A DNA stretch of 64,000 bases from Trochalopteron elliotii (lineage: Eukaryota; Chordata; Aves; Passeriformes; Leiothrichidae), in NCBI GenBank assembly GCA_024734555.1, contig JANPWX010000473.1, positions 298,457 to 362,456 on the forward strand. The letters are read 5' to 3'. Made by a program: the position numbers and the translations under genes. The notes under the pieces were generated by a model. It saw only the letters and a list, made by a program, of their open reading frames with translations. It did not search any database and had not been told where the DNA came from. Positions 1 to 13,300 of the stretch are shown in pieces. How positions within the stretch are numbered: position 1 is the stretch's first letter; every line of letters begins with the position of its first letter.

Positions 1-3000
1 ATGCAGAGCAAGCTAAAATTGTTTGGTCATGAAATGATCTCTGATTTGACTCAAGGAATTCTTGCTCCATTTAAATCTATCTCAGTCCTTTGTATGATTT
101 TCATTCGTTGCCTTTGCTGTTTGATTTACCTGAGAAAGTCTTTAAGTGAGAAATACAAGTCTCTTTATTGAGGGAAATATTTCTTTTTCGGAGAAGGGTA
201 ATTCCCTTTTAGTGACATTTGATGGTTCATATCAAATCTTGATAATTATCCTGCTCAATCTGAAATCATCACCAAAGTCCGTAGTGTATTGTAGGTTACT
301 ACAATATTGAGGCAATAGAAACAGGCCATGCTCTTCTAAAGTGCCTTTTGGAGACCTGTGGTTTCAGGGGGAACTGTCTCTGGTATTTGGTGTCTTCCTT
401 CTAGAATATAAGGAATCATGAAAACAGAGGAGTAGGGGAGGCTAAAACTCAATTTGCCAATTGCTTACAATAAATAAAACAGGACCAGGTATTGAGTTTC
501 ACCACACAGGCTTTGTTTATCCCCACCATTTAGTTATTATTTCACTACCTGGCTACGTTTTCATTCTTTGTAAATAATTCTCTGCAGTACAAATATGTTA
601 GAGGTGGATCTTGTCCTAAGCAGTTAATTAATAAGTTGGCATTTTAATGAGGCAAGTAAAGCAGCCATGACAAATAATATTTATTAGTGTCCTTTTTCTT
701 GGTGAAACAAGAGAGAGAAGGGATACTGATTCATTACTAATTGCTATGTGCTTGAACAATCAGATTCTCTCTGCCCAATATCCAATTTTTAGCCTTTACT
801 TTCTTTGTATTTTTTTCTTGTCACAGGGAAATAGATAGTCTCAGATTGTTGTTCACAGGGGAATTCTAATATGAATTTTTCTCTGTGATGAGAATTGATA
901 GTATTAAGAAGCAGCACTTAGAATGTTTGTGTAGCTGAAATGTTTTATCATTTTCCTTTCATTTTCATAAAGGAAACTATTCACATCAGGCAGGTTTCTG
1001 ATCTGAAATGTCTTTAATGACAATTAGTATCTTTCCCATTCAAAGTAAATATATTTTTAAAAGTTCTGCCTCAAGTTTATTTTTCCCCGAAATATTTATG
1101 TATCTAAGTATCTATGCATGTATATTTCCTAAATATCTATGCATCCCATATTATGGAGTTTATGTATTTTTTCCTAGTATTGCTTGGCCACTTCATTAAA
1201 TACTTAATCATACAAGATATTTCCTTCTGAAATATCTTATAGGTTGTTGTTCATTATTACTTTTTGTCAAACTTACAAATTCAGAAAAATTTTGCATGAC
1301 TCCAGGAAAATTAAAGCAGTATGCACTTACTAGTTCCTTTTTAATTCAGCTTTTATCTTTTCCCTCCAGTTTACAATATTTTTTTTTTGCCAACCTAGCA
1401 CATTTGAAAATCTTCTAGGACAGAAAGGCTGAGTAATATTGTTGTCAGTCAGTCTGCATAGCTGTGAAATAAGTACTCTTTTAATATAGGAATTCTTTCT
1501 GAAGTGTGATGTATTTGAGATTAAATGTTTGCCATCCATAAGCTCCTTCACCCATGTATGTGCTCAGCTATGGTGGGTTTATTTTGCCATATTCACTTGA
1601 TCTTCACTCAGGTTGGGTCAATATTTTTCCTGTTTAAGTCCCTTAGGCTGCAGAGTGTCCATGTTCTCAACAGGATCTCAATATCCACAAAATAAATAAA
1701 ATTAAAGGGGAAAAGGTATAGCTAGGCTTCCTGGAAGGTTCCTTTATTCTGAGCTCTCAGGTCAGAGCCCAAACTCATTCCCTGAATGAGTTTCTGAGTC
1801 CTGAGTTGATGTGCCATTGTCAGCCCTCCTTGGCAGACAGGTTTTTCTCAGAGCACTGCTGAGCTGCAAGTCCAGTCTCTATGGTTTTACTCAGAAGGAC
1901 TGTCATGAGTTTGGGTTTTGACAAGGCTTTTAAATTCAGCTTCAATTTTAGTAGCTGTTACTTTTACAAGATTCACTTCCTGTATCTTCTCTGCATTCCT
2001 CAGTGATTATTTTCACCCTTCCCCAGTGATTATATTTCACCCTGCAGGGTCACCTGCTTTCCCTTATATTCAGGATTTCATTACTCTTTAAGAGACAAAA
2101 GGAACACCTAGAAATGTAGCTGGATCTGATGATAAAATCTACTATGACTGGCAATTTTCAAACCAGAAGTGACCTTTACAGTGTACTCCACCAGAATCTG
2201 TAGCCCCACAGAGGCTGCAAGGCAAGAGAGACACAACTGGAGAGCAGTAAACTCACAAAATCCAGAATAAGTGCAGTGGTCTCAACAGAGCCACGCTGGT
2301 TTGCACAGAGCTGATCAGCTGTGAGCTGCAAATCTGTGTAATAGCTGGGATTTTAGAGTGCAGACATGATTTTACACTCTGAAACTTCATTGGGGAGACT
2401 TTCCTGTTGGGCTATCCCTATCGATCTGCCTTCTAAAATATATTGAATGTTTGTCTCAATGTTTTGGTGGGCAAATGTTGCTGTTTCTTCTACATTTCTT
2501 TATTACTTAAGAAATGCTCTGTAGCCTAAGGAAGTGTTGTAAATATTTTGAAACAAGGATGAAGCTTATTTCCTTCACGAACCTGTGATAATTCCACAGG
2601 ATGGTGCAAAGATCATGGCTTTTTTCTCCAGTTTTATTAGGCTCAACAGAAATGTTGATTTCTGTGTCAGTGTAAAGAATACATTGAGTAATTTTTAAAC
2701 GAAAATGGAATTACTTTAAAATTAGTGAAGCTTGTTGTTTTTGAGAAGAGTCCAGCCTAGAACATGACTGTTCTTTAAAATATTAGGTGAACAAAAATAA
2801 CATTTAAATCCTTTTTTTCCCCCCAACTCTGAATTGAGAAGATTCAGCAAACATGAGTTTATTCTCTTTTAAAGAAAAAGCATGAAATAGTACAAAGACT
2901 TGTGAAAGTTCACTTAAGTGCTCTTGAGTTCCTAAACTGATATTTACTCAGAGAACCTTAGGGATAACTATACTTAGAGTGCTATTCCTTACACTGTCAC

Positions 3001-5517
3001 AGATAAAATAAAGTACTTGAGTATGTTATTTCCTCTAGTTTTTGGCCATTTTATCCTTGTAAAATGCAAACAATATTTACAAACACTCCCAGTGATCTCA
3101 GAAGCTTGAGGAAACGTGTGAATTCTCTGCCAGAAGTCCAGCCACAAAAGTAAAGTGTGGGGCAGGGCTGCATGGAGGTGATGGTGTGGCTTTCCTGGGA
3201 CAACCAGCAGCCACATCCCTTTTCCCATACATAAATGGCATTTAGCAATAGCTAGAAACAAAAGCCCCCTCTCTCCCTCTCTGAATACAGTGACATTCAT
3301 TCTCAGAGAAGCAGGGGCAGCTTTTTGAAAGCAGACTTCTTCAGTCCAACAATAACACACAATGAGTTATTGACTTGTTTATATATGGAGCTCTTTTCAG
3401 TAACTAACTCTGACTCCCCACAGTCTGGACAAATGATTGATTTCGTTGTTAGAAAAAGAGAAAGCTCTTGCACTAAACTCTGTAGTGCAAACTACTTTTT
3501 CCCCATTTGTTCTCCCACTGAATAGGACCTTATTAAAATGCACTTTCCAAAAAATACCTGCAGCTGGCCTCTATAAGCATGTTTTGTATATATAAATAAG
3601 TAATTTGTCCCACTCTTTTGTATGGTAACAAACCATTGGAGAATCTTGTCAACACAAGATATGAGGGTTGAGTGTCAGAGAATTTTGGTTAAACAGTATT
3701 ATTTGTATTGATCTGCATAAAAAGCATAATTGTAAAGGTATTTACAGTAGCTATTTGCTGTTTGGTTAAAAATAATGACTTTTAAAAATTAATAGGCAGG
3801 ATTTTTTTATTGAGGAATTTTCTTTTGGCACCAGTTCTTAAAGTAATATGTATAAACATGTTATTCTGATACTTTTATATCTATGGCCAACTAAACAGCT
3901 ATTTGAATAACTATTAATTGAGCTTTTAACTTCTGCATACATTTGTAATATAAAATTTATGGGAGGGTTTATGTGCTCAATATGTTAATTCTCCACACAC
4001 ATATATAAACAGAATTTTATTTTACAGAAAATGAGCCTTATGTCCTCTTTAATTACTGTGGGTTATCTTTAATAAGCAAACAAGTACTTAGGGTTTTTTT
4101 CACAAATTTAAATACTAAGGCAAATTACTTTAGAAGATGCTGCAAATACCCCATAGCTGCATTGCAGGAAGCATTTGATATTGCCAAAAAAGGATGCAGA
4201 GTTCTACTGAGCCCTGCAATTTGTTGGCTACACATCATAGGCAGTTAGGGAGTCATTAAAATGTTGCTGAAGGTGTTTTTCAAAGCATTTTACTAACACA
4301 TAGAAATTTAATGGATTAATGGAGCTATTGCCACACTACTGCTGATTCCCCAGGTTCTTTTACTTGTGGAGTTGTGTTAGCCATGGCACACAGAATGTAA
4401 AATGTGACCGTTGTGCTGCAACTTCACCTAAATTCTGTAGAAATGAGAAGTTAGAAGGAAGTAAGGTGTCATAGCCCTCATGTACACGTGAATATTCTTT
4501 GTGTTCCTTACAAGATGGAAGTGCTGGTTTTTGGGTTGCATAGGTTTCTATGTTTCTATTTCTATAAAAAGAAAACTGGGAAAGTGCAAATTGTGGATTT
4601 CTAATCTATTAGCCTTGAATCTTGATAATTTTGTTATTCTAATTCTTTGAGTTTATCTTGTCACACCTTGATTTTACTAATTTGCGTTCTTTCTAACTTT
4701 TGCATATGCATTTCTTTTATCTGCATTCTTTCCACTCAATCTTTAATTTGTTTCCCCCCAAAATATTTTTTCTTATCATACTTACTTTCTTTTTCTGTTT
4801 TTAATGTATCTTTCCTGACATAATTTGGCTCTATCTTGGAGTGCTAGCACAGACAGGTCACCAGTTTCCACCTAATTGCCCAGACAGAGCTGTTTAACAA
4901 AATTAATGATATTAACTTGGTTTACAATAGGATATTCAGGTGTTCACTTAGCCTTGCCAAAACCCAGTTAGAATTACCAAAGATTTATTAAAAAAATATA
5001 GTTGCAAGGGGGAAAATTAACTAATTTTCTCTGCTCTTATCCATTTTCCTATGAACATCAGGTATTAGCATAATTTTTGAGGGAGGATGCATAAGCAAAG
5101 AGTATTTTCTATGAAAATTCACATGTAGAGCAGAAATTTGCTGCAGAAATGCATTCCTGTCTTGTAATGTCTAACTTCCCCATGTATCTGGCTTAGGGGT
5201 GGAGACCAGGAGCTCAGAGCAGCATCATTTTTAGCTGCTTGTGGAGGCCTGGGGGAGGAAAAGGAAGGGCTATTCTTCTGTGCAGCTTCTGTAGCCTTTT
5301 GTGAGGACCCCGAGATGCATCGGGTTATCCTGTGATCTCAACGCAGGCACACTTACAATTGAGTGGTCCCTCCCCCTGTGTGTGAATGTCCTGGGACAGA
5401 GCCTCAGCTGTGCTGTGCTGGTGGGTCTTTTTACTCATTCTGGTGCCTTAAGTTTTAGCTTTCACGTTTTTCAGATTCTGTGCTGCCTAGAGGTGCAGTT
5501 CTGAGCCTCACATTAAG
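1..5517. other. non-coding DNA, no gene seen
   Basis: AT-rich sequence with scattered homopolymer runs. The open frames are short (the longest is 123 codons on the minus strand at 2989-3360), have no plausible splice sites around them and resemble no protein I know. Intron or intergenic DNA is the best reading. The stretch at about 5190-5517 is richer in G+C than its surroundings and directly precedes an LTR, but I could not assign it to a repeat family. Confidence 0.6.
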
Positions 5518-5901
5518 TGTTAGTCAGCTCTCTTCACAGAGCAGGGAGACAAAACAAATCCTTTTCCTGCTGAAGACCAAGGACAACTGTTACAAGTTTT
5601 CAGGCCCAAAAGCACAAACAGTGATGGACTGAAGAGAGAAAACAAGAAGGATGGGACTTCATAACCTGAAGCTGTAATTGGACAATTAAACCCCACTATG
5701 CAAATGGACCAGAACTTATAAAAGTGTGAGGCTTTGTGACTGGTCATGCATTTTGTGACCATTTTGGTTCCACCTTGGGTGTAGCCCTGGCCAGGCTGTT
5801 GTCCTGCCCAAGGTGTACCCTAAAGGCCTTTTAATAAATATCTGCTTTATTCTCTTAGCTCTGTCCAGTCTCTGCTCCAGGTCAGCATTCCCAAGGCATC
5901 A
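5518..5901 (+). mobile_element. solo LTR, ERVL-like avian endogenous retrovirus
   Basis: The segment begins TGTTAG and ends GGCATCA, so it has the TG...CA termini of an LTR. Within it, in the right order, are a TATA box (CTTATAAAAG near 5717) and, about 110 bases on, a polyadenylation signal (AATAAATATCTG near 5833) followed by a pyrimidine-rich U5. This U3-R-U5 layout and the wording around the poly(A) signal resemble the LTRs of ERVL-class elements common in songbirds (recognition from memory, not a search). No internal retroviral sequence lies on either side, so it is a solo LTR left by LTR-LTR recombination. The flanks (ATTAAG before, ATTCAA after) are only roughly alike, so the target-site duplication is decayed or the ends are off by a base or two. 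Confidence 0.7.
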
Positions 5902-8900
5902 ATTCAATAGCGTGACATGCAAACCTGGACTCCAGCCTTTGCCACCCAAGGCTTTGAGAAAACCTGGGAACAGCAGCTTTGTAGAGCTTTCAGGCTTTTT
6001 TCTCTCCTGCAGCTTCAGGCATTGTGCACAGAATCACACAAGATTGGCCAGATCCTGATCTTTGGAAGATATGCCAATTTGTTGGACAAGTTACACTCAC
6101 TGCGCTGGAGAAACATATTTTCTATGAAATGCAGGCAACAGTTTAAATATTATTGAGTCAGTATGGTCCCATTCAGCAGTGATACAAGAATAAAATTAAG
6201 CATATGCTGAAAAAACAGGACACTATATTTGAGTCTTTCTTTTCCACTAAAGAAAAGTAAGGATGCAGTGTGCAATTTCACAGATCTGTGACTGAAATCA
6301 ACTCTTTTGGTTTAAACTCTTGATTCGTTTTACTTTGAAGATGTTTTACTTTATTTTTACTTATGCATGAAAGTGCAGGTCTTTGTGCTCTGAAATCTTT
6401 AAAAGTGCCCTTAAAATTTGTCATAGGAAAGCTCTTAGATCCTCTGCAAGTGCCCAAGCACTTTCTCATATTTAGAATCAGACTTTTAGCAATGTTTTCT
6501 GTCAAATGAAAGGCATGTCCCATATAGCTTTGTCAGCCCTTAGCTCGTGCCAGGAAGAAAGCTTTTCTGTGCTAACAGGAATCATCTTTAACTTTTATAT
6601 TTACTTAAAAGCTTACCCATCTGCTCCTAGATCTGCTGCTTTCCTTTTGAGCTGTAATTGCTGAAGGCCAGTGGGTGTACTGGTGTCAATCAAGTTGGGC
6701 ACACACAGAGCCCCTCCGCCTTTCCAGAGGTTTCATTTACCACACTTAGATGAATGCTCTGAATGGTTTAAAACTTTGGGACAGTAGATGAAATCCTGGT
6801 TTCACTGGAGTCAATAACTGATCCTCTCATGCTGATCCTGACTGGCAGGTGTCTTGGGAAGGCAACAGCCTGCCACTGTTCAGAGAGGAAAAGGCAGCTG
6901 TGAGGCCAATCCCCACCATAGGTAGGGCACAAGTGCATTTAAACTGAGCCCCTCAAGGAGTTGGAAACTGGGAGTTTTAAACAACCCACGCAAAACCATT
7001 GACTACTGTCAAAACCAGCATGGTCTTAACTTTCTTCTTAACCTCACCCCTACTGCATGTGACTTAGACATAGCTTTCACCACTTTAAAATAGTGAGCAC
7101 TGAAAAGCATATTTGGGATATATGAGGCTTTTAGGTTATTCATTCTGAAAAATGGGGTTTTTTTTGTAATTACATTGCATGCCAAGGAACTCTAATAACA
7201 GTTAAAAGATATCAATTTCCTATTTGATGCAAAAAAAGGATGAATGCACTTAAAAATGCTTATATGAAAATGTACAAGAAAGTGCCATATGTGCGTATAT
7301 GAAAACACTTCTTATGGGTTTTTAATGCATGTGTCTGTAGCATGTTATTATCATTCTTCAGCTGGAGTTTGCTTTTAGCTTTTAGGGGTAAAAATCATTA
7401 AAGATTCTTTCAATGATAACTGAGGAGTTGTGTTTAAAGCCAGAAAAAGTAAGTGAATTATATAAAGCAATTTTGTTAACAACTTAGACAAAAAGGCGAC
7501 CACAAAGACTACATTAGGAGGCCGGAAAAGTTATTTTTTGGCATTGAAGCTCATTGTGACCTCCTTGTAAAAATGGGACAATTTTCTACCATGCTCCTTC
7601 TTAATGACCCAGTAAAATAATTGCCAAAAATAATTTCAGGTTACACATTTCTGAATTTTCAGATTTCCATCTTTTTCTGTGTGACATTGTGCTCTACAGA
7701 TGCAAAGTGTAATTTCTCCATGAGAGAGAGCAAGAGCTGTGCAGGGCAAAAGCAATAACTTCATATTCCCTGTGCCTTGCTTAGGAGAACACACACTGAA
7801 ATGTCCTGGACTATATATATATGTCACTCTATTTTGAATTTAGTCTCTCCTTGGCTTTGGCTTATGATCCAGTTCTATTAATGAATTTAATGCTGCTTAT
7901 CAGAAACAACCAAATAACTTGTAAAGTCAGTATCAATACTGGCTGGCAGGGAAAATTTCAGTTCATATGAAAGTAAATGAATTTATAATGAATTATGACT
8001 ATTATGAATAATTTTTTGTAGAACAATTATCTTAGTTCAGTCTTAATAATGTATATTCTGGAATGTCTCTGAAGACAAGCCTTTTTTCTTTGGAGACAAT
8101 TATTGCACTTCACCCCTAATTTTGTTCTTTTTCTTTGTCTTCCTAATTCCATATTGAGTGGTCTGACATGGACCCTTTAACTTTCTTTTCTAGCCTTTTC
8201 TGTGTAAAACTATATTGAAGGTTGACTTCTAGCTCAAATTACCTCCATGAAAAATCAAAAATTGAGTGGTGGCACTAGGATCCATGCTTAACCATCACAG
8301 ATTGACTTTTGCTGACATCTAATATTGATAAAAAAAGAAGTAAAACCACCCAGTTCCCAGTTCTGTCTAACACAGAGTGCAGAGCTGCTTATTCTCCCCC
8401 CAAACAGAATTTTGGTAAGTGCAATTTAATTATTTTTCCCTCACTGTGCCAAAATGGAAGTAAATTGACCCTTTTGCTTGCACAGGTTCTTCACTGCCTT
8501 TATTTTCATGATGAAAATGTAAAGATTATGTCCTCTCTTTCCTTATCCCTGCCAGCAAACTTTCTGCCCCTGTGTTTGGAACAAGGGGAATAAAACCAAT
8601 CAGTGGCTGGGTGGGAAGGGTGGGTGGGAAGTTTGAAATGAGGTAGAAACTCAATATATTCCAATTTAGTTGCTCTGCTTTTGTTTAGTGTCATCCAACC
8701 CCATGTAGAGGATGTATTCATCCTTCCTTTAGAGAGAGCCTCCCTGACTGCAGTGTTTATTTCTCAGATAATCAAAAGGAGTTTGGGTATAGGTCATATT
8801 TTTAATAAGTTCTGAAACCTTCTAAAGAAAAGGGATGTTTTCTTCAAATTTTCTTTATTTTTATAATATATGATTTCTTTTGCTTGTAAACCAATTTTTA

Positions 8901-10097
8901 GAAGAGATTTTTCAACAGAGCAAAATATTTAGTATTCAGTTAGGAATTTAAGTATCTCTTTGCTTTAGTTAGAACTGTGTTGCTGCTTTAATTACAAACA
9001 TTAAACTGTTCTTTTCTTTTAGGGGGAAAATGTAGTTTACAATGTCAAGATTCAGTAAGCTAATCATAAGATTTTGCAGGAAATATTATAATGAAAAGCT
9101 ATTAAATCAAGCTTTTTTTTTACAATATCTCATGCTGTCAAGTTGTCAGCAAATTCTATAAATGAAATATTAATGCAAAATTGATGGCAGTTAAAAGTGA
9201 AGAATTATTTCAGAGTAGGTTTCTTGATGGCAAAAAGAAATAAGCCCTTAAGATATTATACTATTATTAAATACATCTTATCAGAATGCTGTCTGTAAAT
9301 TTATTTTAACATTCCATTTCTTAGAATAATTTAAAAAAAATTTAGAATTATATCAATGATATATCACTTCTCCACCAGTAACTTATAATTGAGGTTAGCT
9401 TGTCTCAGTTATAATACTTCTCCTCATTATTTACTAATTTCTAACAAATTAATTTTTGCTTAAATAAAACAGACTCACTAAACATCACATGTAGACTTCA
9501 ATCCTGATCTCATTACTTTGCTAGAAATTCTAAATTATCTGCCTGAGGTCAGAAGGAATTATTTTTCCAGTTCCATGTATTTGACAATTTTATCTCTTTC
9601 TGCTAAAAGGCATGTACCAAACCAACAAGCTTTTAATGACTTATTAGCAGAAATATGGAAGTAGAAGACAAACGCCATTTATTATTACCATAACCAAAAT
9701 ATCGCCCTGAACCATCCTTGAAATGTTTAGAAGGCCAAGAAAATAAAACAGAGCAACCAAATTTATGTAGAGGAAGAGAGAAATATGTATTGTGGACAAA
9801 ATATTAAAAATGTTTTTGGTTCTAGATTTTCCAATAAATATTATTCAGTTAATTTAAAGATACCAAATTTTCTCTTAGGAGCTTATAGATTGATAACACA
9901 CATATAAAAATCCATTTGATTTATTATGATGTTGGGAAGTACATGCTAAAGCTATTCAGGTGGTTCACTAACTTGCACAGGGTATTTTAACTCTCCTCCA
10001 AAAGACTTTGGGCACAGAAAAAACCACGGAGATGGTGACAAGTACTGCCCCACCCAGTGCCCAAGCACCTCCCATTGGGTCACACAGCTCCTGGAAT
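5902..10097. other. non-coding DNA, no gene seen
   Basis: AT-rich sequence with small low-complexity patches, such as a short TA run near 7810. The longest open frames are under 100 codons and look random. No tRNA, rRNA or recognisable repeat family was seen. Confidence 0.6.
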
Positions 10098-10316
10098 TCT
10101 TTTAGGAAGAATTCCATCACAGAAGGGGTGAGTGGGCATTGGAAGGGGCAGCCCAGGGAGGTGGTGGAATCACTGTCCCTGGCAGGTATTTAAGGAAATG
10201 CTGGATGTGGCACTCAGTGCCATGGTTTGGATGCCACGGTGGTGTTTGGTCATAGCTTGGACTCAGTGACCTCCAAGGTCTTTCCCAACCCAGTTGGTCT
10301 GTGGCTCTGAGGGTCT
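10098..10316 (+). mobile_element. CR1 LINE fragment, 3' end
   Basis: The sequence follows the 3' untranslated region of avian CR1 in the sense direction. Landmarks are GGGCAGCCCAGGGAGGTGG, then the 'cactgtccctgg...ggatgtggcactcagtgccatgg' stretch, then 'ttggactcagtgacctccaaggtctttcccaacc' near the end. Only about 220 bases remain, which fits the usual 5' truncation of CR1 insertions. The terminal short repeat (ATTCTGTG-like) is worn, so this is an old copy. The open frames over it are not genes. Confidence 0.8.
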
Positions 10317-13300
10317 GAGCCTGGGTAGGGAGCTGCTCACCTTGGCACCCCTGAGCAGCTTTAACTTGTGGACATCCAGGAGTGGCCAGCAGGAAGGGAG
10401 GAGCCCCTCTGAGCAGTGTGAAGTGGGTGCAGGGCACTCAGAGCTCTCTTATTCTCTTTGGAATTACAACATCCATTGGCCAGAGAATGTTGGGCCTTCA
10501 TTTTGTCTTTTGAATAACTATGTCAGTTGTCAGTATTTCATATGTCTTTCAACGTGGATATTAATTTCAATGTCATTTGACATTAGCCTGAACACAAATT
10601 CAGTAGCATTTCCATTTTAAATGATCAAGCTTTACCTTTAAATAGTTCCCATTTTTGTAGTTTTTCTAACTCAACAATTTATTGTAAGTGTAACTCTAAC
10701 AGAAGGCATTGTATCACACTAGAGGGCATACTAATTATCATGTGTATTCCAAACAAAAATAAAATCTAGAGATATAAAACAATCCCAGATTAGATTTTAT
10801 TCACTAACAACTTAGACATTCAACCAATGACCAATTGTTAACACAATTGGTTTCACTGGGATACGTGCTTTTTGCATATTAAAGGTTTTTCCTTTTTTTG
10901 AAACATTGCAGAATCTGAACATTTGGACCCATTGTAAATTAATTGTGGCACCACCATAGCTTTACTTTCGATGTTGTTTTTTTTTCTGGTTTCTGATTAC
11001 CTACTGAGTAGTATTTCTTTTTTACAATTAAAGAACTCTAGGGATGTGAAATTTCATTTCTTTCATTTCTTAGCATTTCTCCTGTGAGAGGCTAGAAGCT
11101 GAGTGCTGTTAAAGCTGAACTTTGAAACTGTTTGGGCACATGAAGACTCAGATAGGTGCACAATGTGATTTTTCAAAATTCAGACAGTTATTTTCCCTCT
11201 ACTGGGAGGGAAAATCCTAGAAACTGGTGGGAATGTCATCATGACTTCACTCATTACTCATCAAGTAAAGTCTTCCGCATGATTCCTGATGGCGTTTGTT
11301 TTGCCTTGTTTAGAAAATAATTGCAGCTGCTGAGCTCTGATCTTGGTGTAAATCAATACTGCAGCTGTTGAAGCTTGGCTGATCTGTACCAGCTGAGGAT
11401 TTGTTTCACTACGTGTAAACTCTTATTGCTGTTCTTAAAATCGTGTGTCTCCTGCCCCTTGTTCAGGTTGCAATTGACAGGTTCAGTGCAAAGTGGCTCA
11501 GAGCACTCTCTGATGACATGAGTGAGCTCTGGGTAAAGGGAGCATTTAAACTGACAGCTGACTTTCCAGAGCCAAAATAACAGGAGAGGCATGGATGGAT
11601 ACTGGTAATAACAGATGGACTCCACGTATGAATATAACACAAATACCTGATATTCCTGTTTGCTGTGGATTTGCAGCAGCATCAGCAGACTTGGAATACC
11701 TTGCAGGATTGTCTCGAAACCAGTGAATAACCATCACCATTAGAATTTGTGAAACTGGAAAAATGGGATTATAAATATTTATAGGTCCAGGTTACAAGTG
11801 ACACAGGCATCCCTCATCTTGGTGAGCACAGATTACAGGAGAAAATAGTTGTGGACTAGCAAGAAAAACGGGGTGCTCTCCTCAGGTAGAGTTTTGCAAC
11901 ACACAGGGGACAGCGACTCCTCTCACATCCGTGCCCTCACCCTGTCCCATGCCAGCACAGGATATGACCCTTCTATATTTTTAATGAGAAAAGAAGTTTA
12001 TTCTTTGCATGTGCTGGGATTTGTTGGGTTTTTTTTGGTTTTTTTTTTTTTTTTTGCTACATGGTGCTCTTTTACCATTCCCTCGCCCAGCTCCTGTACA
12101 AGTGTCACTTCCATGAGGAGTTTTCCTGGCGAATGAGGAGTAAAATGTGTAGGCTCTCTGTGGCACAATGAAAGCGTGCATTTTTTTTCAACTTATGCGT
12201 ACGTAAGCCTTCTTTTGTGAATAAGACTCATAGGGTCAGATAATGTTTAAAGGGAAAGGCTTTATGTCTCTCAGGCCTGCATGTTTCCACATGGATGCTT
12301 CTACACACACACAGATTGAATTATGAACAGACCTATTAATGCTGGGATCACAAAAGGTCAAGTTTTGTCTTCTTTTACCTCTATTCAGAATTGCTTTTGA
12401 AAGGGGGGAAAAAAGGGATTTGCAGAAAAAAAAAAGATTCATGATGAAGAATTTTACAGGTCTTTTTTTTTCTGTCCTTTAGCAACATCTGGGAGTTGGA
12501 AAAAAAAAATTCTTACTATGTAAAATAGTCCAGGGGTATTGTATTACTAGATTTTAATATATCTCCTTTGGGTCACTTGGAGGGTTACCTAATGGGATGA
12601 CCTGCTACATAAGGAACAAAAACACCAAAAAGGAACTTTAGGAAAATATTCCTGCTACTATATAATGGACATGTTTAACTGAAGAAAAATTTTCAAAGTA
12701 TTCCAAGAAAAATCCTCAAATGTTGGTCATCTTTTTTGGTTTTTTTTTTTCAGGAAAATCTTAAATTGAAGTTGAACTATTCCTTTAGACTACTCATTTG
12801 AAAAGTGAATATTTAATCTTTAATATCCACATCCACATAAAAGCAGATGTTACAAAGTGCTCTGCCAGATCTCATGAAAAGTAATATTCATATTATTTTC
12901 ACAATTTTTTTTGCTAGAAGAAAATCACATAATCTTATTGAAGAGTATCTACTGTATTTTCATGTTCAATATCCAATGCAGAGTCCTGAAGTAATTAATA
13001 CCTAAAAATATATTCTCCTATATTTTATCTTATATGTTCCACAGAAAACATGTTTGAGAGAACTGAGGAAATGGGAGATGCTTTTATGATGGCAAAAAGT
13101 TAACATTATACCCTAAAGCTCTGCATTAGTTTTGGCACCATTTTAGGTATGTATGCTGGCACTGATGCAAATGCTTGCAAGAATAAGTATTTAAGTTCAC
13201 CACTACTCCCTTTTTGTAATGCTAAAAATGTATTTTGTCTGCTTATATTTGCAAAAAATGATACCAAACATCCTGAAGAAGAAAAATGCACAAGTGATAT

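Noticed and set aside
2989..3360. 123-codon minus-strand frame
   Set aside because: No domain, no flanking splice signals and AT-rich neighbourhood; the length is within chance for a window this size.
11353..11682. 109-codon minus-strand frame
   Set aside because: No recognisable family, overlapping frames on the same strand, and no acceptor or donor bounding it.
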